DNA of 50,146 nucleotides. It comes from Saccoglossus kowalevskii (lineage: Eukaryota > Hemichordata > Enteropneusta > Harrimaniidae). Below the pieces are notes generated by a model. It ran no database searches. It saw only the letters and a list, made by a program, of their open reading frames with translations, and was not told the DNA's origin. Numbering within the stretch: position 1 is the first letter of the stretch; the number at the start of each line of letters is the position of its first letter. Location: positions 11,332-61,477 of the forward strand of contig NW_003157235.1 of assembly GCF_000003605.2 (NCBI RefSeq), in the 5' to 3' direction. Positions 1-12,800 of this stretch are shown here, in pieces. The translations under genes were made by a program, and so were the position numbers.

Positions 1-1392
1 CGCCCGCGTGTGAACGGTTTTTTTACCCGTACTGCGGTTCGAGACAAAAGAACGCTAGTCGTTTCCAGACCGGGGATAGAGGGACTGTGATTCCACCAAT
101 CAACGTTAAGCTTAACATTGGAGTTAAATTATCATAAACAAACATTTGTCTCGATAGTCTTTTTAGTAAAAAAATTATATTGTGTACTTTTGTATTTCAT
201 GATTATTGTCACGAAGGCATTGTAACACAGCGTCCACTAACGATACTAGATTATACATCGCTTTGAGAATACCAACGAGAGGTAGTCGGTAGCTTTAATA
301 CTCGTTTATGTAAGCAATCGCTTACCCGCCACTCACGGCCATATTGAAAAAAATGTAAACAAGCATTCATGCAGGCTTTGTTCATCAAATCCTGTGATAT
401 GTAAATTGCGTCAACTGGTGACGTCATTGAAATGTGTTTATTATTAATAGCAAGTCTCGTGTTTAGTGGTAACCCGGCTTTCGCAATTTTACGCTCATAT
501 AATATTTCATTGAAAATATAAATACAAAAAATCAAACAAGAGACTGCACTGAAGTCTAGGCGCAGAGATGATATTTCACAATGTATTATGTTAAGCAATA
601 GTAAACAACACGCTGGAGATGGAAAAAAAGTTTTGTGATGTGACCATGTGACCTGCCACTTGACCCCGTTATTCATTTGGGGTTATAGCATAGCGTGTTT
701 CATTTATAGCTTCGATGAATATGTGCTTGTCACATACACTAAAATTGTGACACTAAAATTGTGAATGTCATTACTTATAAAACATCATTGTGTATGCCCG
801 CCTTTATCTCATCTCACTCGCTGCATTTAATATATTGAACATGTGCGTGATGCATTTGATAATATCATGTCAACTCATCAGTAAAAATACACTACACCTT
901 TACCATAAAATGCGCCCTCTGGCAACGGAGCGCTTCTATGTCGTAAGCGGGTGACATATCCTCGGGGGCGGAGCAACGTCACAAGACGTTCCACGTTGCT
1001 ACGACGCGCACCACTGTACCATGCATTTCTATGGGCTCTGTGCGCGCTGCTGTGGAACGCTGGTCGATAAAATTCGAGAAAACAACACAAACTCAACTTT
1101 GAAGTAATCCCGAACAACCAAATTTATATGTGTTACACACGTAGGGCTAATCTTGTTACACTGTTCAGATGAGTCTCAACAATCATCCCAAAGTACCGTT
1201 TTCTGCGACTTTTGGGCCTTTGTTTTCACCGCGAGGGTTGCCAGGCGGTGAAAATGCCCGGATGTCCGCCCCCGATGATAGGCCGCTGAAAGCGTAGATA
1301 TTTTTTGTTATGTATATTCATGCAACAATGGAGATTTCACTATATTTTAACACAACCAAACGCAGTAATTGTTGTAAACGGCATTTCCTTAA
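1..1392. other. Upstream non-coding stretch
   Basis: No gene is recognised. The stretch is AT-rich apart from a CpG-bearing patch at about 890-1080, which includes a small imperfect hairpin (GCAACGT ... ACGTTGC, near 971-1001). A 79-codon minus-strand open frame crosses this patch (878-1117), but it matches no family I know and probably reflects the local GC content. A second CpG-bearing patch lies at 1240-1300. Confidence 0.5.
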
Positions 1393-1694
1393 AGGGTGGT
1401 AGTCGTCGCGCTGCGCATGTGCGACATTTGTGTTGATAAACATTAATTTTCCCACAATCCAATGCGCTCTACTAATAAAAAATCAAAAGTATGAGGTTCG
1501 ACCTGGGCGTGACTTTCACTAATTACCGCCGGTGACTTCTTCGATACCTTCAAATCATCTAAAATAAATACCTAATTGAAGCTTGGTAACGTCCTATTTT
1601 GTACTCGTTGATCTGCGCAACAGTCAAAGTCACAATCTTTGTTTATATGAGACCCATATATCTCGCTCATGCGTGGCGCGACGACTACCGCTCT
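1393..1694. mobile_element. MITE with ~27-bp terminal inverted repeats and TTAA target duplication
   Basis: The left end reads AGGGTGGTAGTCGTCGCGC and the right end, reverse-complemented, reads AGAGCGGTAGTCGTCGCGC. By eye the inverted repeats match at about 23 of 27 positions. TTAA flanks both ends (1389-1392 and 1695-1698). The element is about 302 bp with no coding capacity. A TTAA duplication is typical of the piggyBac and Kolobok superfamilies, and purine-starting ends fit Kolobok slightly better. It ends about 90 bp before the splice acceptor of the first GT31 gene, so it may contribute upstream sequence to that gene. Confidence 0.75.
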
Positions 1695-1785
1695 TTAACC
1701 CGTATACGTCACAGAAAAGTTCCGCCACTAGAGTGCGCGACTCATAGGAATGCTGTATCAATGTCGTTTTATTTTCTATTCACAG

Positions 1786-1833
1786 GCAAATACCATGGAT
1801 GGACCTTACGAAGTGAACTAGCAAGTAAAGACA
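1786..1833 (+). promoter_or_regulatory. 5' leader of GT31 gene 1: 3' splice site and uORF
   Basis: A strong pyrimidine tract ending in CACAG (AG at 1784-1785) looks like a 3' splice site, so the CDS-bearing exon probably starts at 1786. Between it and the main ATG lies a short upstream ORF at 1795-1821 (8 codons, then TAG). Its start context is ACCATGG, stronger than the main start (ACAATGG at 1834). The uORF may reduce translation of the downstream enzyme. The upstream leader exon could not be placed with confidence. Confidence 0.5.
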
Positions 1834-2916
1834 ATGGTAGGTTTTGGCCATCATCGCCTGTCGCAACATCGACAGTTTTTGATAATCGGTTATTTGTTGG
1901 CGGTTCTGATGACTATTATTTTGGTGTGCAATCGACAAAGAAAAAGGGAAATAGGCGATACCGCGACACTTCCACACGATGATCAGTTGATATTGAATGA
2001 CGTCGATGCAGGAAATAATAGCAGAGAGTTAAATAATCCTACAATGCACGATGTTCAGAATCCACATTCGTTTGAATTTCTTGAAAATCCCTCGCACCGT
2101 TGTCTGAACTCGCCATTCATTGTAATTATCACGCCATCCCGACCGCAGAATCCCGAAGGTCGAAGAGTGATTCGGTCAATGCGAAAACACGTAGAAGTCA
2201 TCTCAGAACGAGCAATTGTTCAATTGTTTATTATGGGGACGTCAGGTAAGACTTCTCTAGAAGATCTTCGTAACGAAAGCAGATTGCACAATGATATCAT
2301 CCTTGTTGACTTTATCGATACCTACAAAAACTTGAGTCTGAAAACACTGATGTTGCTTAAATGGGTCAACAACTACTGCCAGCAAACTAAGTATATTCTA
2401 AAAGCTGATGACGACGTTTACGTTAATTTGCCAAATTTGGTAAGACTTTTAGTTTCGGCTCCAACGGAAGGGTATGTCGTAGGCAACGTGCATTCTTTTT
2501 CACCGCCAATACGGTCAAAATGGAGTAAAAATTATGTGAGTGTAGAAGACTGGCCCGAAAAATTGTACCCGCCGTTTCCATTCGGATTTGCATATGCGTT
2601 TTCTGTTGACATTGCCGCACGTGTTTACCAAACTGCTTTATCAATTAAACTGTTTCCAATGGAAGACGTATACATAGGAATTATATTGAAACAGATCGAC
2701 GTGAAACCTGTGAAAAATAAAATGTTTGTTGAATTCCCAGATATCTTCACAGAAAAGTCGTTTTTCTGTCCAAATGAAACTATAGTCATGCACATGCATG
2801 GCTCGCGGTCACTGACACACTATTACAAGGAGCTCTCAAGCCAGACAGGGGAGTGCATTAGAGGTCAGGTATTGAGGAAGATGAGGAAAACAAGGCTAAA
2901 CAGATTTATAAGCTAG
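1834..2916 (+). CDS. GT31 family beta-1,3-glycosyltransferase (beta-1,3-galactosyltransferase-like), gene 1
   Basis: A 360-aa type II membrane protein, expected in the Golgi, predicted to transfer galactose or N-acetylglucosamine in beta-1,3 linkage to glycans. Residues about 15-33 form one hydrophobic signal anchor after a short basic N-terminus, followed by a variable stem. The catalytic domain starts near residue 95. It contains the conserved block with the N-L-S sequon (YKNLSLK), the metal-binding DDD triad (residues 192-194, context LKADDDVYVN) and the conserved acidic pair EDVYIG (277-278). The usual R-x-x-I-R-x-T-W-G motif is altered: RRVIRSMRKH lacks the TWG. The CDS is intronless, as in many GT31 genes. 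Length is normal for the family (about 320-400 aa). Donor and acceptor specificity cannot be read from the sequence. A poly(A) hexamer lies 160 bp downstream. Confidence 0.9.
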   Translation: MVGFGHHRLSQHRQFLIIGYLLAVLMTIILVCNRQRKREIGDTATLPHDDQLILNDVDAGNNSRELNNPTMHDVQNPHSFEFLENPSHRCLNSPFIVIITPSRPQNPEGRRVIRSMRKHVEVISERAIVQLFIMGTSGKTSLEDLRNESRLHNDIILVDFIDTYKNLSLKTLMLLKWVNNYCQQTKYILKADDDVYVNLPNLVRLLVSAPTEGYVVGNVHSFSPPIRSKWSKNYVSVEDWPEKLYPPFPFGFAYAFSVDIAARVYQTALSIKLFPMEDVYIGIILKQIDVKPVKNKMFVEFPDIFTEKSFFCPNETIVMHMHGSRSLTHYYKELSSQTGECIRGQVLRKMRKTRLNRFIS

Positions 2917-3004
2917 ACGTTGTTTTTCTGAATGACTTAACAAAGTTTAATTAATATCCGCCATTGGAAAGATTTTGAAATAATAGTGATACAAATACAC
3001 TTAC

Positions 3005-3735
3005 ACATGCTAAGTGTATGTTTTCATGGTCAAGGAATCCAGTAACGTAGATAAAATGAATGTAGATGCAAGTCACAATAAATGGGAGAAATGAGCTACT
3101 TGGCGGAGGTTTGCGTTATAATACTGTTTTTCTCAGAGTATATCGTGGAATGAAGCGTTTAAGGCTTTTGCGATTCCATGTATATTTCAATTAGCTGACG
3201 CATGCCCGTGTACTGTATCGACCACGTGTAGCAACATACATACACAAGTTGAAATGTCCCGAACAAGCACTATGCAGCGATCAAATACGTAATATGTATG
3301 TTCTATTTCATTGATGCAATACATGTGTCTGAAGCCGTTAGTATTTTTGTAAACACAGTTGCAACCCATATATCCCGAGAAATATTATAAATTCAGTGGT
3401 TCTACATTATTAACGCAATCAAAAACAACAACACATGTTTTGTTATCATTCTATTTATGTTTTGGATCGAAAATATTAAAAAAAAAAACGTTGTATTTGT
3501 TGACGTTGCACACTAATTTCTATTTTTATATCTGATGGTCGCGTTGGGACGAAATGGCAATACGGTTGTCGCAAATAATTAAGAACAAGTATGACATTTA
3601 TATCTACTCTCAAATCCTGATATTAATAACTTCTTACCATAATAAACAATAAAGCAGTAGTCAGAATGTAAAACATATGTTATTGGTGGTGCAATTATTA
3701 GTCATAGCCACTATGTCCGTTGAGAGCAATCCTCA
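3005..3735 (+). repeat. Duplicated 3' flank of GT31 gene 1 (partner at about 36155-36645)
   Basis: Long stretches match the region near 36.2-36.6 kb in the same orientation. Examples are AAGTGTATGTTTTCATGG (3014 onward, against 36162 onward) and the segment with CAATAAATGGG. They match with substitutions and indels. Homology extends slightly left, into the sequence around 2959, and stops near 3735. There is no coding sequence inside. Confidence 0.8.
3077..3082 (+). terminator. Poly(A) signal AATAAA of GT31 gene 1
   Basis: This is the first canonical AATAAA after the GT31 stop codon, about 160 bp downstream, with T/G-rich sequence following. The same block, hexamer included, recurs at 36212-36217. 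Confidence 0.5.
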
Positions 3736-4589
3736 CAAGTTATGCAGATTAGCAAAAAATACTGGGCAATTCAAAAACAAAAAATAATGTTCTTGAATTG
3801 CCCACTGTAATGTAATGAAAGATCTCGGTGAAAGCAAAAGAGCAAGGAGACTTGTTTTCCACCCAAATATTGTACAACTGTCTATCAACATGGTGTCTAC
3901 TGTTCTAAATTCCAAGACTATATCGGATTGAATGCATAATTGTAGCCAGCATAACCAACGTCTTCATGGCTTTTATTCGTGATGAGGTTCCCCGAGTACC
4001 AGTAGTATTGTTCACAACTATTGCTCACATTTGTTCACATAGAATGCATTATACCTCTTTTATGACGAGAAACCACGCTATAAATTAATGCATCACATAA
4101 CTTTATCACAGCTGTATGGCAAGAATGGAATTTCAGAAAACCTGACTTCGTTTTAGAAATTACACCATGACTATTCAAATAAAGGTATAAGTGATCATGC
4201 ACGTGTTTTCAAAGATCTTAGAGATTACTTGAAGTAACGAAATTGGACGAAAAGTACACTGAATCCACCCTTGTTCAATGGAAAAATGCCTGATGAAATA
4301 CTGAGGTTGAATAATTAGACAATACTTTCACAAATGAAAGGAGCGGACTTCTTCAGGGTTATACAGATATTTTAGTGTGGTTGTTGGAGGGGTTTGAGCA
4401 ATTAAAATAACAATAACATTAAAATATACAATAAAGCGTAATTTAAAACATTTATAATTTGTGGAATTAACAAATGAGAGAATTGTTTTTTTTTCGGCTG
4501 GGAACACGGCAAGATCGATCTATAACATTTTACGTTATTCCGTGTTTTTTCAATGTTGTTTCGTTTTGGTGTTTGTGAATGCGAACACA
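3736..4589. other. Intergenic stretch, nothing recognised
   Basis: AT-rich sequence. No open frame of convincing composition, no RNA gene and no clear repeat was seen. Confidence 0.5.
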
Positions 4590-5597
4590 TTTACAATTGA
4601 GCTAGGCAGACGCCCATGCGTTGTCTATTAAGGGGTTGTCAAACTTGAATTCGTGGTCATTCACTACAATACTTCGCGTGGTCAGCAGGTGTGTCAAGGT
4701 TCTGGTGTCATCACGTGGCGTGTGGGACAATTCGGTCCCGGTTCACTGTATGGGTTTCGAAGCTGTTACGTCTAGTCGTACGTTATCAATACTGAAGGTC
4801 TGCTATGCCGTTCACCACTGAGTTCAGCAATTACTTCAAATGCGTGTTCGTCGACTGACTACTGCAACTGAATAGCTGAAGAACCGCAAGGTGCGTGAAC
4901 ATCGCCGACTGACTACCTCAACTCTATGACCAGAGAATTGCGTGAACGTCATCGTCGCTTCTACGTAGCCATTCCAGCTTGTTTCAGGGTGTTTGCATAC
5001 ATGTTTGTATTTATATGAAAACCCTGTGCCTATGATTTGTATTTGTATGTAGCATATTGTAATTAAGCAACTGTTTTAAGGGGCAATCATTCCGAATAAT
5101 TGTATATTATTTCTATTGAGTTGGAATATTGTAGTAATTGATGCAGTTTTGTGGTGTTTCTGAAGCAACTGTTTAAATATAGCACTATTAGTTATAGTGA
5201 TTATTAAGGTTTTGTTGTGTTTATGAAGCCACTGTTTAAATATAGTACTATTTATTTAATAGTGAGTTGCATTGTTGTAGTGATTATTGCGGTTATCCGG
5301 AGTTTCTGAAGCCACTGTTATTAGTTGAACTGGAGTTGTTGTGAAACCCAGCTGTCGTCTGGTGTTAGGATAATATCTTCATGGGATGCTCAGAATGCTT
5401 GCCCTTAGTTTGTAAAGATTTGAATACGGAGGTATTATATGCAAGTTGCATATTGAATGTTTAGTAATTCATTGTATGTAGTTTTCATATATTGTAGAAT
5501 CCATTAATACCTTGTGCGCGCAGAACAAATAAATTTATATTTTGATATTGATTTAATCTTTTGTTTGTCAATCCTTGTCATTTTCCTCGGGTTGTGA
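4590..5597 (+). mobile_element. LTR-like non-coding element (possible solo LTR or non-coding transcript end)
   Basis: The stretch begins with CpG- and GT-richer sequence (4590-4980) and passes through a degenerate tandem repeat. It ends with AATAAA (5528-5533), a T-rich tail and the terminus GGGTTGTGACA (about 5587-5597). A TGACA end after a poly(A) signal is typical of retrotransposon LTR 3' ends. I could not identify a matching 5' TG terminus or a clear target duplication, so the call is tentative. The alternative is the 3' end of a non-coding transcript. No coding frame is present. Confidence 0.3.
5060..5345 (+). repeat. Degenerate tandem repeat, units of ~65-95 bp
   Basis: The core AAGC(A/C)ACTGTT recurs at about 5066, 5163, 5225 and 5309. 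It is followed by variations of TTAAATATAG, an ACTATT block and GTAGTGATTATT. Units differ in length. The repeat lies inside the LTR-like stretch, where enhancer-like repeats are common in U3 regions. Confidence 0.6.
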
Positions 5598-6369
5598 CAG
5601 ACATTTATATGGATTATCAAAAACAGTAGTATTATTGATAAAATGCGAATAAATATATGTTTAATCTAAATAAACTCTTGAATTACAGTTTAATAGTATG
5701 TATTTTTTTAAATATATTTCTTGCTTGTAAAATGGTGTAATAAATTTGAAATTTGGTGTAGATATAACTATGGTATGCTGCTCGGCATTCTAAATTAACA
5801 CATACAAAATTAGAACTAGGTACTAGAATGTAAAGAGTATCATTTTCTAATGTAAAAACAATAGATGTAAAACCTATTTTGTTAAACAGTGAGGCAAATT
5901 CATTAAAATTGAATGTTGAATAATATAACAATTTTATTGTTTGTTGGAAAACCCCAGTAAGAAAATAATTGTATGTAAACGATGATCGTAAAGTTGTTTA
6001 CTTTTTAACAAGTGTATCTTGGTTTGATTACAAGTGAGATATGGAGTTATCAATCAAATCAGACAGGCGGTGAATGAATAGGTGCATAAGACAACCACTC
6101 ACCAGAAGACCAATGAATGAGTGATGTTTAACACTACTTATCTATATTAGAATTTGGATCTGTCACAGTAACCAAACAATATGCCTGAAAAATTCACTGG
6201 CGAAACGTTACGGTGCGACCAAGTGCCACTTCCAGTAGTCTGCCTTAGAAAATATTCTGGATGAACGCAATAATTATATCCTTCTAGTAATCAGCCTTGT
6301 AGGCTTGGTATAAAATGAACTTTTGCAATTAGATACAGGCAAAAGGATTCAATGCTGAACACTCATTTC
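5598..6369. other. Intergenic stretch, nothing recognised
   Basis: AT-rich with no coding evidence. A minus-strand open frame of 82 codons (5683-5931) has low-complexity composition and no family resemblance. Confidence 0.5.
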
Positions 6370-8092
6370 AGCTGGAGTTTGACGTAAAATTTGAATTTTT
6401 GATACACAGCAGCTGCAAGGTGCGTGGGGAGTGGTGTCATTTGAGTGATGGTTGCATTGCAGTTGAAAACTCTGATAGTAAATGTTGATGACCTGAGAAA
6501 CACGTGGTCCAAACTGAAGCTAAATAGGTTTTGTGAAGTAAAATATTCAGGATATTTAGGACTGCAAATATCACTTCATAAACTAACAGAGAAAAATAGG
6601 TGTTCGATTAGGATGACAGCATTTCCGACACTCACATGATATCTTACGGAGGAAACGACTTTAGTATGTCAAGGAATGTACTACAGTGGCAGTCATATTT
6701 TAACTACATCACCTTATGTTGATTATTATGGTATGCAGTGTTCTCTATATGATTGATATATTTTAGATCGCTTGAAGGTTTCTGGAGACAACCAGTGAGT
6801 AAATTTTCACTGTTTTTTTTTATAATTCAATTTTGACCATCTTATGATATTCAGTTTTCATCATTCACTAGAACTTCATCACAAAGGAAGAGAGACCTGC
6901 TTGTCCAGAACACATTTCCCAACCAAAATTACATGTTGGAAGTCATCAACAGGCACTGCTGGCCCTTCTAAAATGAACCTGTGAGGTGTGAAGCAGTCTT
7001 TAACTAGAACAAACGTGACCAAATACAGAGGGCGCCTGACACATACAATACAGATTTGTCCACCTGTTTCATGCCTCTATTGTACACAACACAAAGAGAG
7101 CTCATAAACTAGTGTTCTTTATCTTTAATTAAGTATGGATCTCAACTAGAACATACTAATTTTTAACTATATACTAATTTGCATCTGTCATTACATCTTT
7201 GAAAATACGTTCGCATATATACCAATGTATGTTATATAAATCATTCTTTTTGAGTAATGATGTGTCACATTAGAATATGGATAACTATTTTTTTTATAAG
7301 ATTGATCTTTTTAATCTGAACAGCTGAAGTTACGATCTATACCAGTTAGTGTTTAAAACGAATTTTGAATGTCTTAGAATCTATGTCAAACGTCGGGACA
7401 CTAGAACTATGGGAAGCTTGTTTTATTAAGAAGAAAACCGCTTCTACCTGTGATTTGATGGTCGAAAAATAACTTGACATGCTACTCAACACTAGCTTCC
7501 AGTGATGATCAAGTTATCGTGTATCTTCAAAGTTCACTACTAAATTCTGAAATGCATTATATGCCAGATTACTTTCATGGTATGGCTATTTGTATTTTGA
7601 CTTTTTTCCCTGGTTTTCCAGATTCAACCCCAGGCATGATTTGGCTAGGCATGACATCCTTTACACAGGGGTATTGACTTGTGGGGTTGAAGCAAGGCCC
7701 CTTGCTCAAATAAACGTACATTATATTCCTATCATTTTATGCCTTTTTGCAGATACCTATGATGTTGCTATGGGTACAAAGTAGTTTATATTTTGCAATT
7801 TCATTGAACCTGTAGGTAAGATTATTTCAAGTTAATATTTTTCACTTTCAAAGGTGAGTCAAATATATTATTCACAGTGGCAATGTTCGGTATACATCAA
7901 AATACGAGCATTTGTGCAGGCTGATAGGTGTAAGACAATAATGTTTATGGACAGTGGTTTTAAGTGAGCATTTCTGATATCTCATTTCCCAGCATGTATC
8001 ACTCGTTCAAATGACGTTAGTAGCAGCAATAACCATCCTATCAATAACAATCGTGATCACATGATTATTTATAGGATAGGCCAGTTTGCATT

Positions 8093-8194
8093 TATAATGA
8101 GCATACATTTGCATAAGAGCATCTCAGTCTGTTCCTGACCACCACCATAATCAGAACCACCGCACCGTTAATATATATCTGTTTAACGGAATAT
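8093..8194 (+). promoter_or_regulatory. Candidate promoter and non-coding first exon, copy A
   Basis: The block TTTATAATGAGCATA (from 8091) is followed about 30 bp later by TCAGTCTGTTCCTGACC (8124 on), an initiator-like match. It ends in a donor AT|GTAAGT at 8195. The same arrangement is kept in copy B (22223-22329). This suggests a non-coding first exon of about 69 nt that splices to the acceptor TTCTTCCAG at 9860, 13 bases before the ATG. A second conserved TATAAAA (9600 here, 24248 in copy B) nearer the start codon is an alternative promoter. Confidence 0.35.
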
Positions 8195-9872
8195 GTAAGT
8201 TATATTATAATATTTCTATATTGGCATTATCTAATATATATTCTCTGTATTAATAGGACGACAGATCTCTCGATATTCCGTCAACGTTTATATAAATAAC
8301 ACAATGATGTTTGAGAGGTACACAAAGTTGTACACAAAAAGTATTTGTTAATTCTCAATCAGTATCTTTATGGTATCAGTATGCACTTCAGATACTACAA
8401 TATATAGTAACAAAAACTGACATCATCACATGCACCTCTCCGGTGATCTCTTGTTGCTTACCCTATACATACAATTATACTAATTTTGTATATTCTAAGT
8501 TACATAAGGAAACAATAGTAAACAACAAGACCTTGAATTTAGGCCGCTATAATTCATAATGTAGCAATATTGTAGTATTATATACAAGGCTGTATATTTG
8601 TGTATAATTACATTACTCAACTATGTTATGCTAATGGGTTTAATGTTCTGTTTTTATGTTATAATTATATTATACTATCTTAGACTATTACATTATCAGC
8701 GATAAAGCATACAAATAAGACTTTTACTGTGCTCGAAAATGGCTGTTGGGTTTTGTGTGTTTTTATTTTCATATTGTAGAAATAAACGATGGCAGATGGT
8801 CTATTTTTACCTAATTCATTATAATATACGCGACCTGCGCACTAAAAAAATAAATCTAGGTCACTGCGCAATAATTGTACCCACGACGTTGTCCTACGAA
8901 GTATATTGATCATATTAATACTGTGTGTTAGTTCTACGAGTTCAATCGACATAAACGCTTCAAACAATACGATATAACATACAGATGGGATATTCAACGA
9001 ATAATAAACTAAATTTGATACGTATTATTTCAGTATCGAATATGCAATGTATGCATGTAAACTCATTTGGGTAGTCTCTGTAACTATTTGTGCTTGGAAT
9101 TACTCATTTTCAGGTGTATATGCCCTCTACGTAAAGCAAAGCAACCTTCGAAGAGTCTACCAACAAATTCCAAATCAAGTAAAAGTGAATACTACTTAAT
9201 TGAACGTGTTGTGTTCTTCAAAATAAATTTCATCATTTAAGTTTCTCATGTCACAGAATTAAATCCTGACTGAAATGGTCACTATTGTTATGAACAGGAG
9301 CTTCCTGTTCAGGGAAGGGGGAACTTCGTCTCGCTTGGTTGATAACACTTACATGTAGAATTACCAGATTCGACCCCCAAATGAATATACATTAGTTCAT
9401 ATCAGATAATCCAGTATTGAGAATATGAATTATAGATAGCAACTGCAAACTCACATTGGTAGATTCCAATTCCAATTGTCTTCCCAGAATTGTAAACAAG
9501 TATGACCTGTGAATCACCTTTGTGACAGTTATCACACGGCAATGCACACCGTTTCATCCCATGATTCCATGCAAACCTCTATTTGTAAGGTTGAGGTAAT
9601 ATAAAAACCATAGAACAAAGTTGCTGACTTGTAGTAACATTGGCTTAGTCTTGCACCGTCCTTAGTTTGAATGCACATCAAAACTGCATTTGAATAAGAA
9701 GAAGACATATACACGCGAATGTGAAATAAGAATAAACTTATTTGCAGCATTGTGCTTTTAGTAGTTTAGTAGTGTCCGATCTATCAGCTGTGGCTACTCC
9801 TCCCTCCCATCTCTTCTGGTCGATTATATTAAGTGTTTTATTGTTGATTCCTTTCTTCCAGCTGTTGTAGCG

Positions 9873-12800
9873 ATGGCAGAGCCAATAAAGTCTATCGTTC
9901 ATGACCTTGTCTATTACCATGCCATTCTTGGAGAATTCAGAAGTAAAGGATACTTTGTTGATAGCGATAAAATGGCGAATGATATAAAAGTTATCTTGGA
10001 TTTGGAATTGGATCAAACAAAATAACTTAAAATGATGGCAGTCGGGTGTGGGAATGGCAAGTCATAATTTGTTTGTATAATTAAGGAGAAGCTTTTAGTT
10101 ATAGACTAATAATTTGTTCCACACTTTGGCAATATTTTTTTTGCCAAATGATAATACTGTTTGCCACAAATGTTGTGTCATTGAATATATCCAATAATAA
10201 AAATATCAATTAGATGTAAGGGTACTCATTATTCAATACTCCTAATTCTAATTCCTCTGTTAACCCCAGACATAGCAACAAATTGAAAAAAAAACACTGA
10301 TATTCTGTGTAAGGTGTTGGCCATATTTGAAATGCTTTACGATTGTATAATCGCGTAATATACTATAAAATATGCGAATTATAATAATGGTTTTGTATTA
10401 CACTCAACTCCAACTGCATAGCAATTTTCCTGCAACAGACAATGATTTATTTATTGTATCATAAACACCTCTAGGACAGTCGGATGAGCCAATCATAGAC
10501 AACTTACTGACTAAGCACGCATCTATCAGATATATAGCAGTTGATCCTGCTATTGAAGAACTTGCAAAGTTTAAACAATTGGTGGAGAATAACAAAGATA
10601 AATGGAAGAATGTTGTCTTTGACTTCCACGCTATTACCATTGAAGAATATTTAGAGACAAGTAGGCAGAAAACTATGATTTGATTGTTGCAACACATGCT
10701 GCTTATCATTTTAAAGATGTAGAAAATACGATGATTGAATTGTATAACTGTCTTGTTAAAGGTGGAATATTGTTATCAACAATGTGTGAAGGTAAGTGGA
10801 AATAACCTCGATCTTTATACAAAAGTTGTATAGTGAATTTCACACTTTTGAAACTTTTATTATTATCAACGTAATAACCGGCATCATCAAATCATTATTA
10901 TCATCCACAAATGTATTCTCTTGCCTTTTGTAGTTATACCTTCTTGTTTATCGACCTGCCCCAGTACCAAACACATAACATATGATATGACCAACTTCTG
11001 TTCATTTGTACTGTATATTATAAATGAACTGAGGCTTCTTTACAAAACACTCCCTGTTGGAAACCTTGCCTTTACGAACAAATGTTTCCAATTGCCTGGA
11101 CCGCTGAGCTGATATTGAAATCCTTTGTTTGTTTGCAACATGGCTAGTTGTATTCTGACATTCCATGAAATCTTTATCAGCAAGAGTAGGCTGTATTATA
11201 ATGACACATTAAACTGTGCAGTGTATAATAATACGACAGCTTCCTCTTGAAAAAATAATACAATGGCATTATTTAAACAATAGCTTATTAAAAGACAACT
11301 GGTAAAAATGATGTAGTAATGGCATATTTGACCTTTGATAATGTGCACTTTTCTGGGAATGCGCTCCAGTATATTTCAATATATTTATTTTCATATATAA
11401 TTAAAAACAAGAATGCAGACCAGTCAAACATACAATGCAACACATGAATTACATGGAACACACATTTATTTGGCATAATAAGATTTTTGCTTGGTATGGC
11501 TTTCGTCTCTAGTAGTATTGCACGCACTAAAGTTCATTAATGAACGTGGGCTTCGTCATTCACCAACGTGAATGAATGGAAAGTTTATCTCTGATGTGGT
11601 GAGATTTCTATGGTATCTTCTCTCGTCGTTACTAATGTCAGCAGATTCATTTGATGAATGTAGATTTGAGCTTGTGCATGCTGAGTAAAAATCATAGACT
11701 GCCAAGTACAGTACTGTTGTTTTGTCCTTTTCTCCAACACATGTCCTTATACACATCATATTTTTGTATCTAGGCCTTTCACATTAGTTTTTAATGACAG
11801 ATGCCAAGTTTGGTTGTTTGCCATGTAGGGTATGAACTTTGTTTCCCCTTCACATCACCAACCATCGTTCTAGTCCATCTAATGATGTCCTGAAAAGTCC
11901 GGATCTATTGTAATATTTCCCAACAATGATGTCTATTGATGCTCTTGCACACACGGTACATTCAATCACAAATTTCTCTGATCCACTTGCCTTATATACT
12001 TTTCCAGTCCACCAATGCATGCACATTTTTAGCACATGCTCCATTATTTCAACTTAATCAATCAGGCATATGATAATTCTCATAATTTGCTTAATAACAG
12101 ATTCTTTCTTGAACCACAAAATCATGGGTTGTCTGGAGTGTTATAGGCTCATATGTCGACCCACTATATTACCACGTGGTATTAGACTATCATGGAATAT
12201 TATAACCATGTGGACAGAAATTAACATTTCTAGTACAACTGAATAAGACACAGTATTCAAATTTGCTCATATCTACAAGATTACTACTCTGTCTGTCAAA
12301 TACTATAATGACATTCTAAAGAGTAAATGCTGAGATGTTGTCTATCTACCATTAGTCACACACTATATTATATTGCAGTCAATAGATAATATTCTCCATG
12401 TCTTGGTGGCAGATGATGTATCCACATCCTTGCCAAAACAAGTGCAGAACAAAATTTGACACTTTGAACTGGTGGAAATCCCAATTATTGAGTTTACCTA
12501 ATAGGAGATGGATAATGCATATAAGAAAAATCCTGTTTGATATCTATTATGATTAAACAATTCTTTCAGTTATGTACACAAAAAGGTTACAAGAGTTACA
12601 AGAGCTGCATGTTTTTCATTGACATTGGAATTTTTTTTACCTCGAGCTTGTGTCATTATATACATAGTCATTTATTTCGGGATTGTATATTATTTTATTT
12701 TTTCACAAAGGCATGGCACGTTATCGAAGACTCTTATTTCATAAACATGTTGCCATGGCAACAGCTATGATAAACAACCTGATTAAGATAGATTGGCGTC

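Noticed and set aside
1599-1982. 127-codon plus-strand open frame
   Set aside because: It crosses the MITE end and the splice acceptor and overlaps the GT31 start in another frame; no family-like content.
6445-6639. 64-codon plus-strand open frame in the unit A flank
   Set aside because: The homologous stretch in unit B (about 20975-21180) does not keep the frame.
9317-9380. tRNA-like sequence (CTCGCTTGGTTG ... GATTCGACCCCC)
   Set aside because: Too short, with no convincing cloverleaf; at most a SINE or tRNA fragment, and not visible at the aligned place in unit B.
10404-10709. 101-codon minus-strand open frame; a similar one at 24951-25313
   Set aside because: Both lie opposite exon 2 of the HNMT-like copies and are complementary-strand shadows of that coding sequence.
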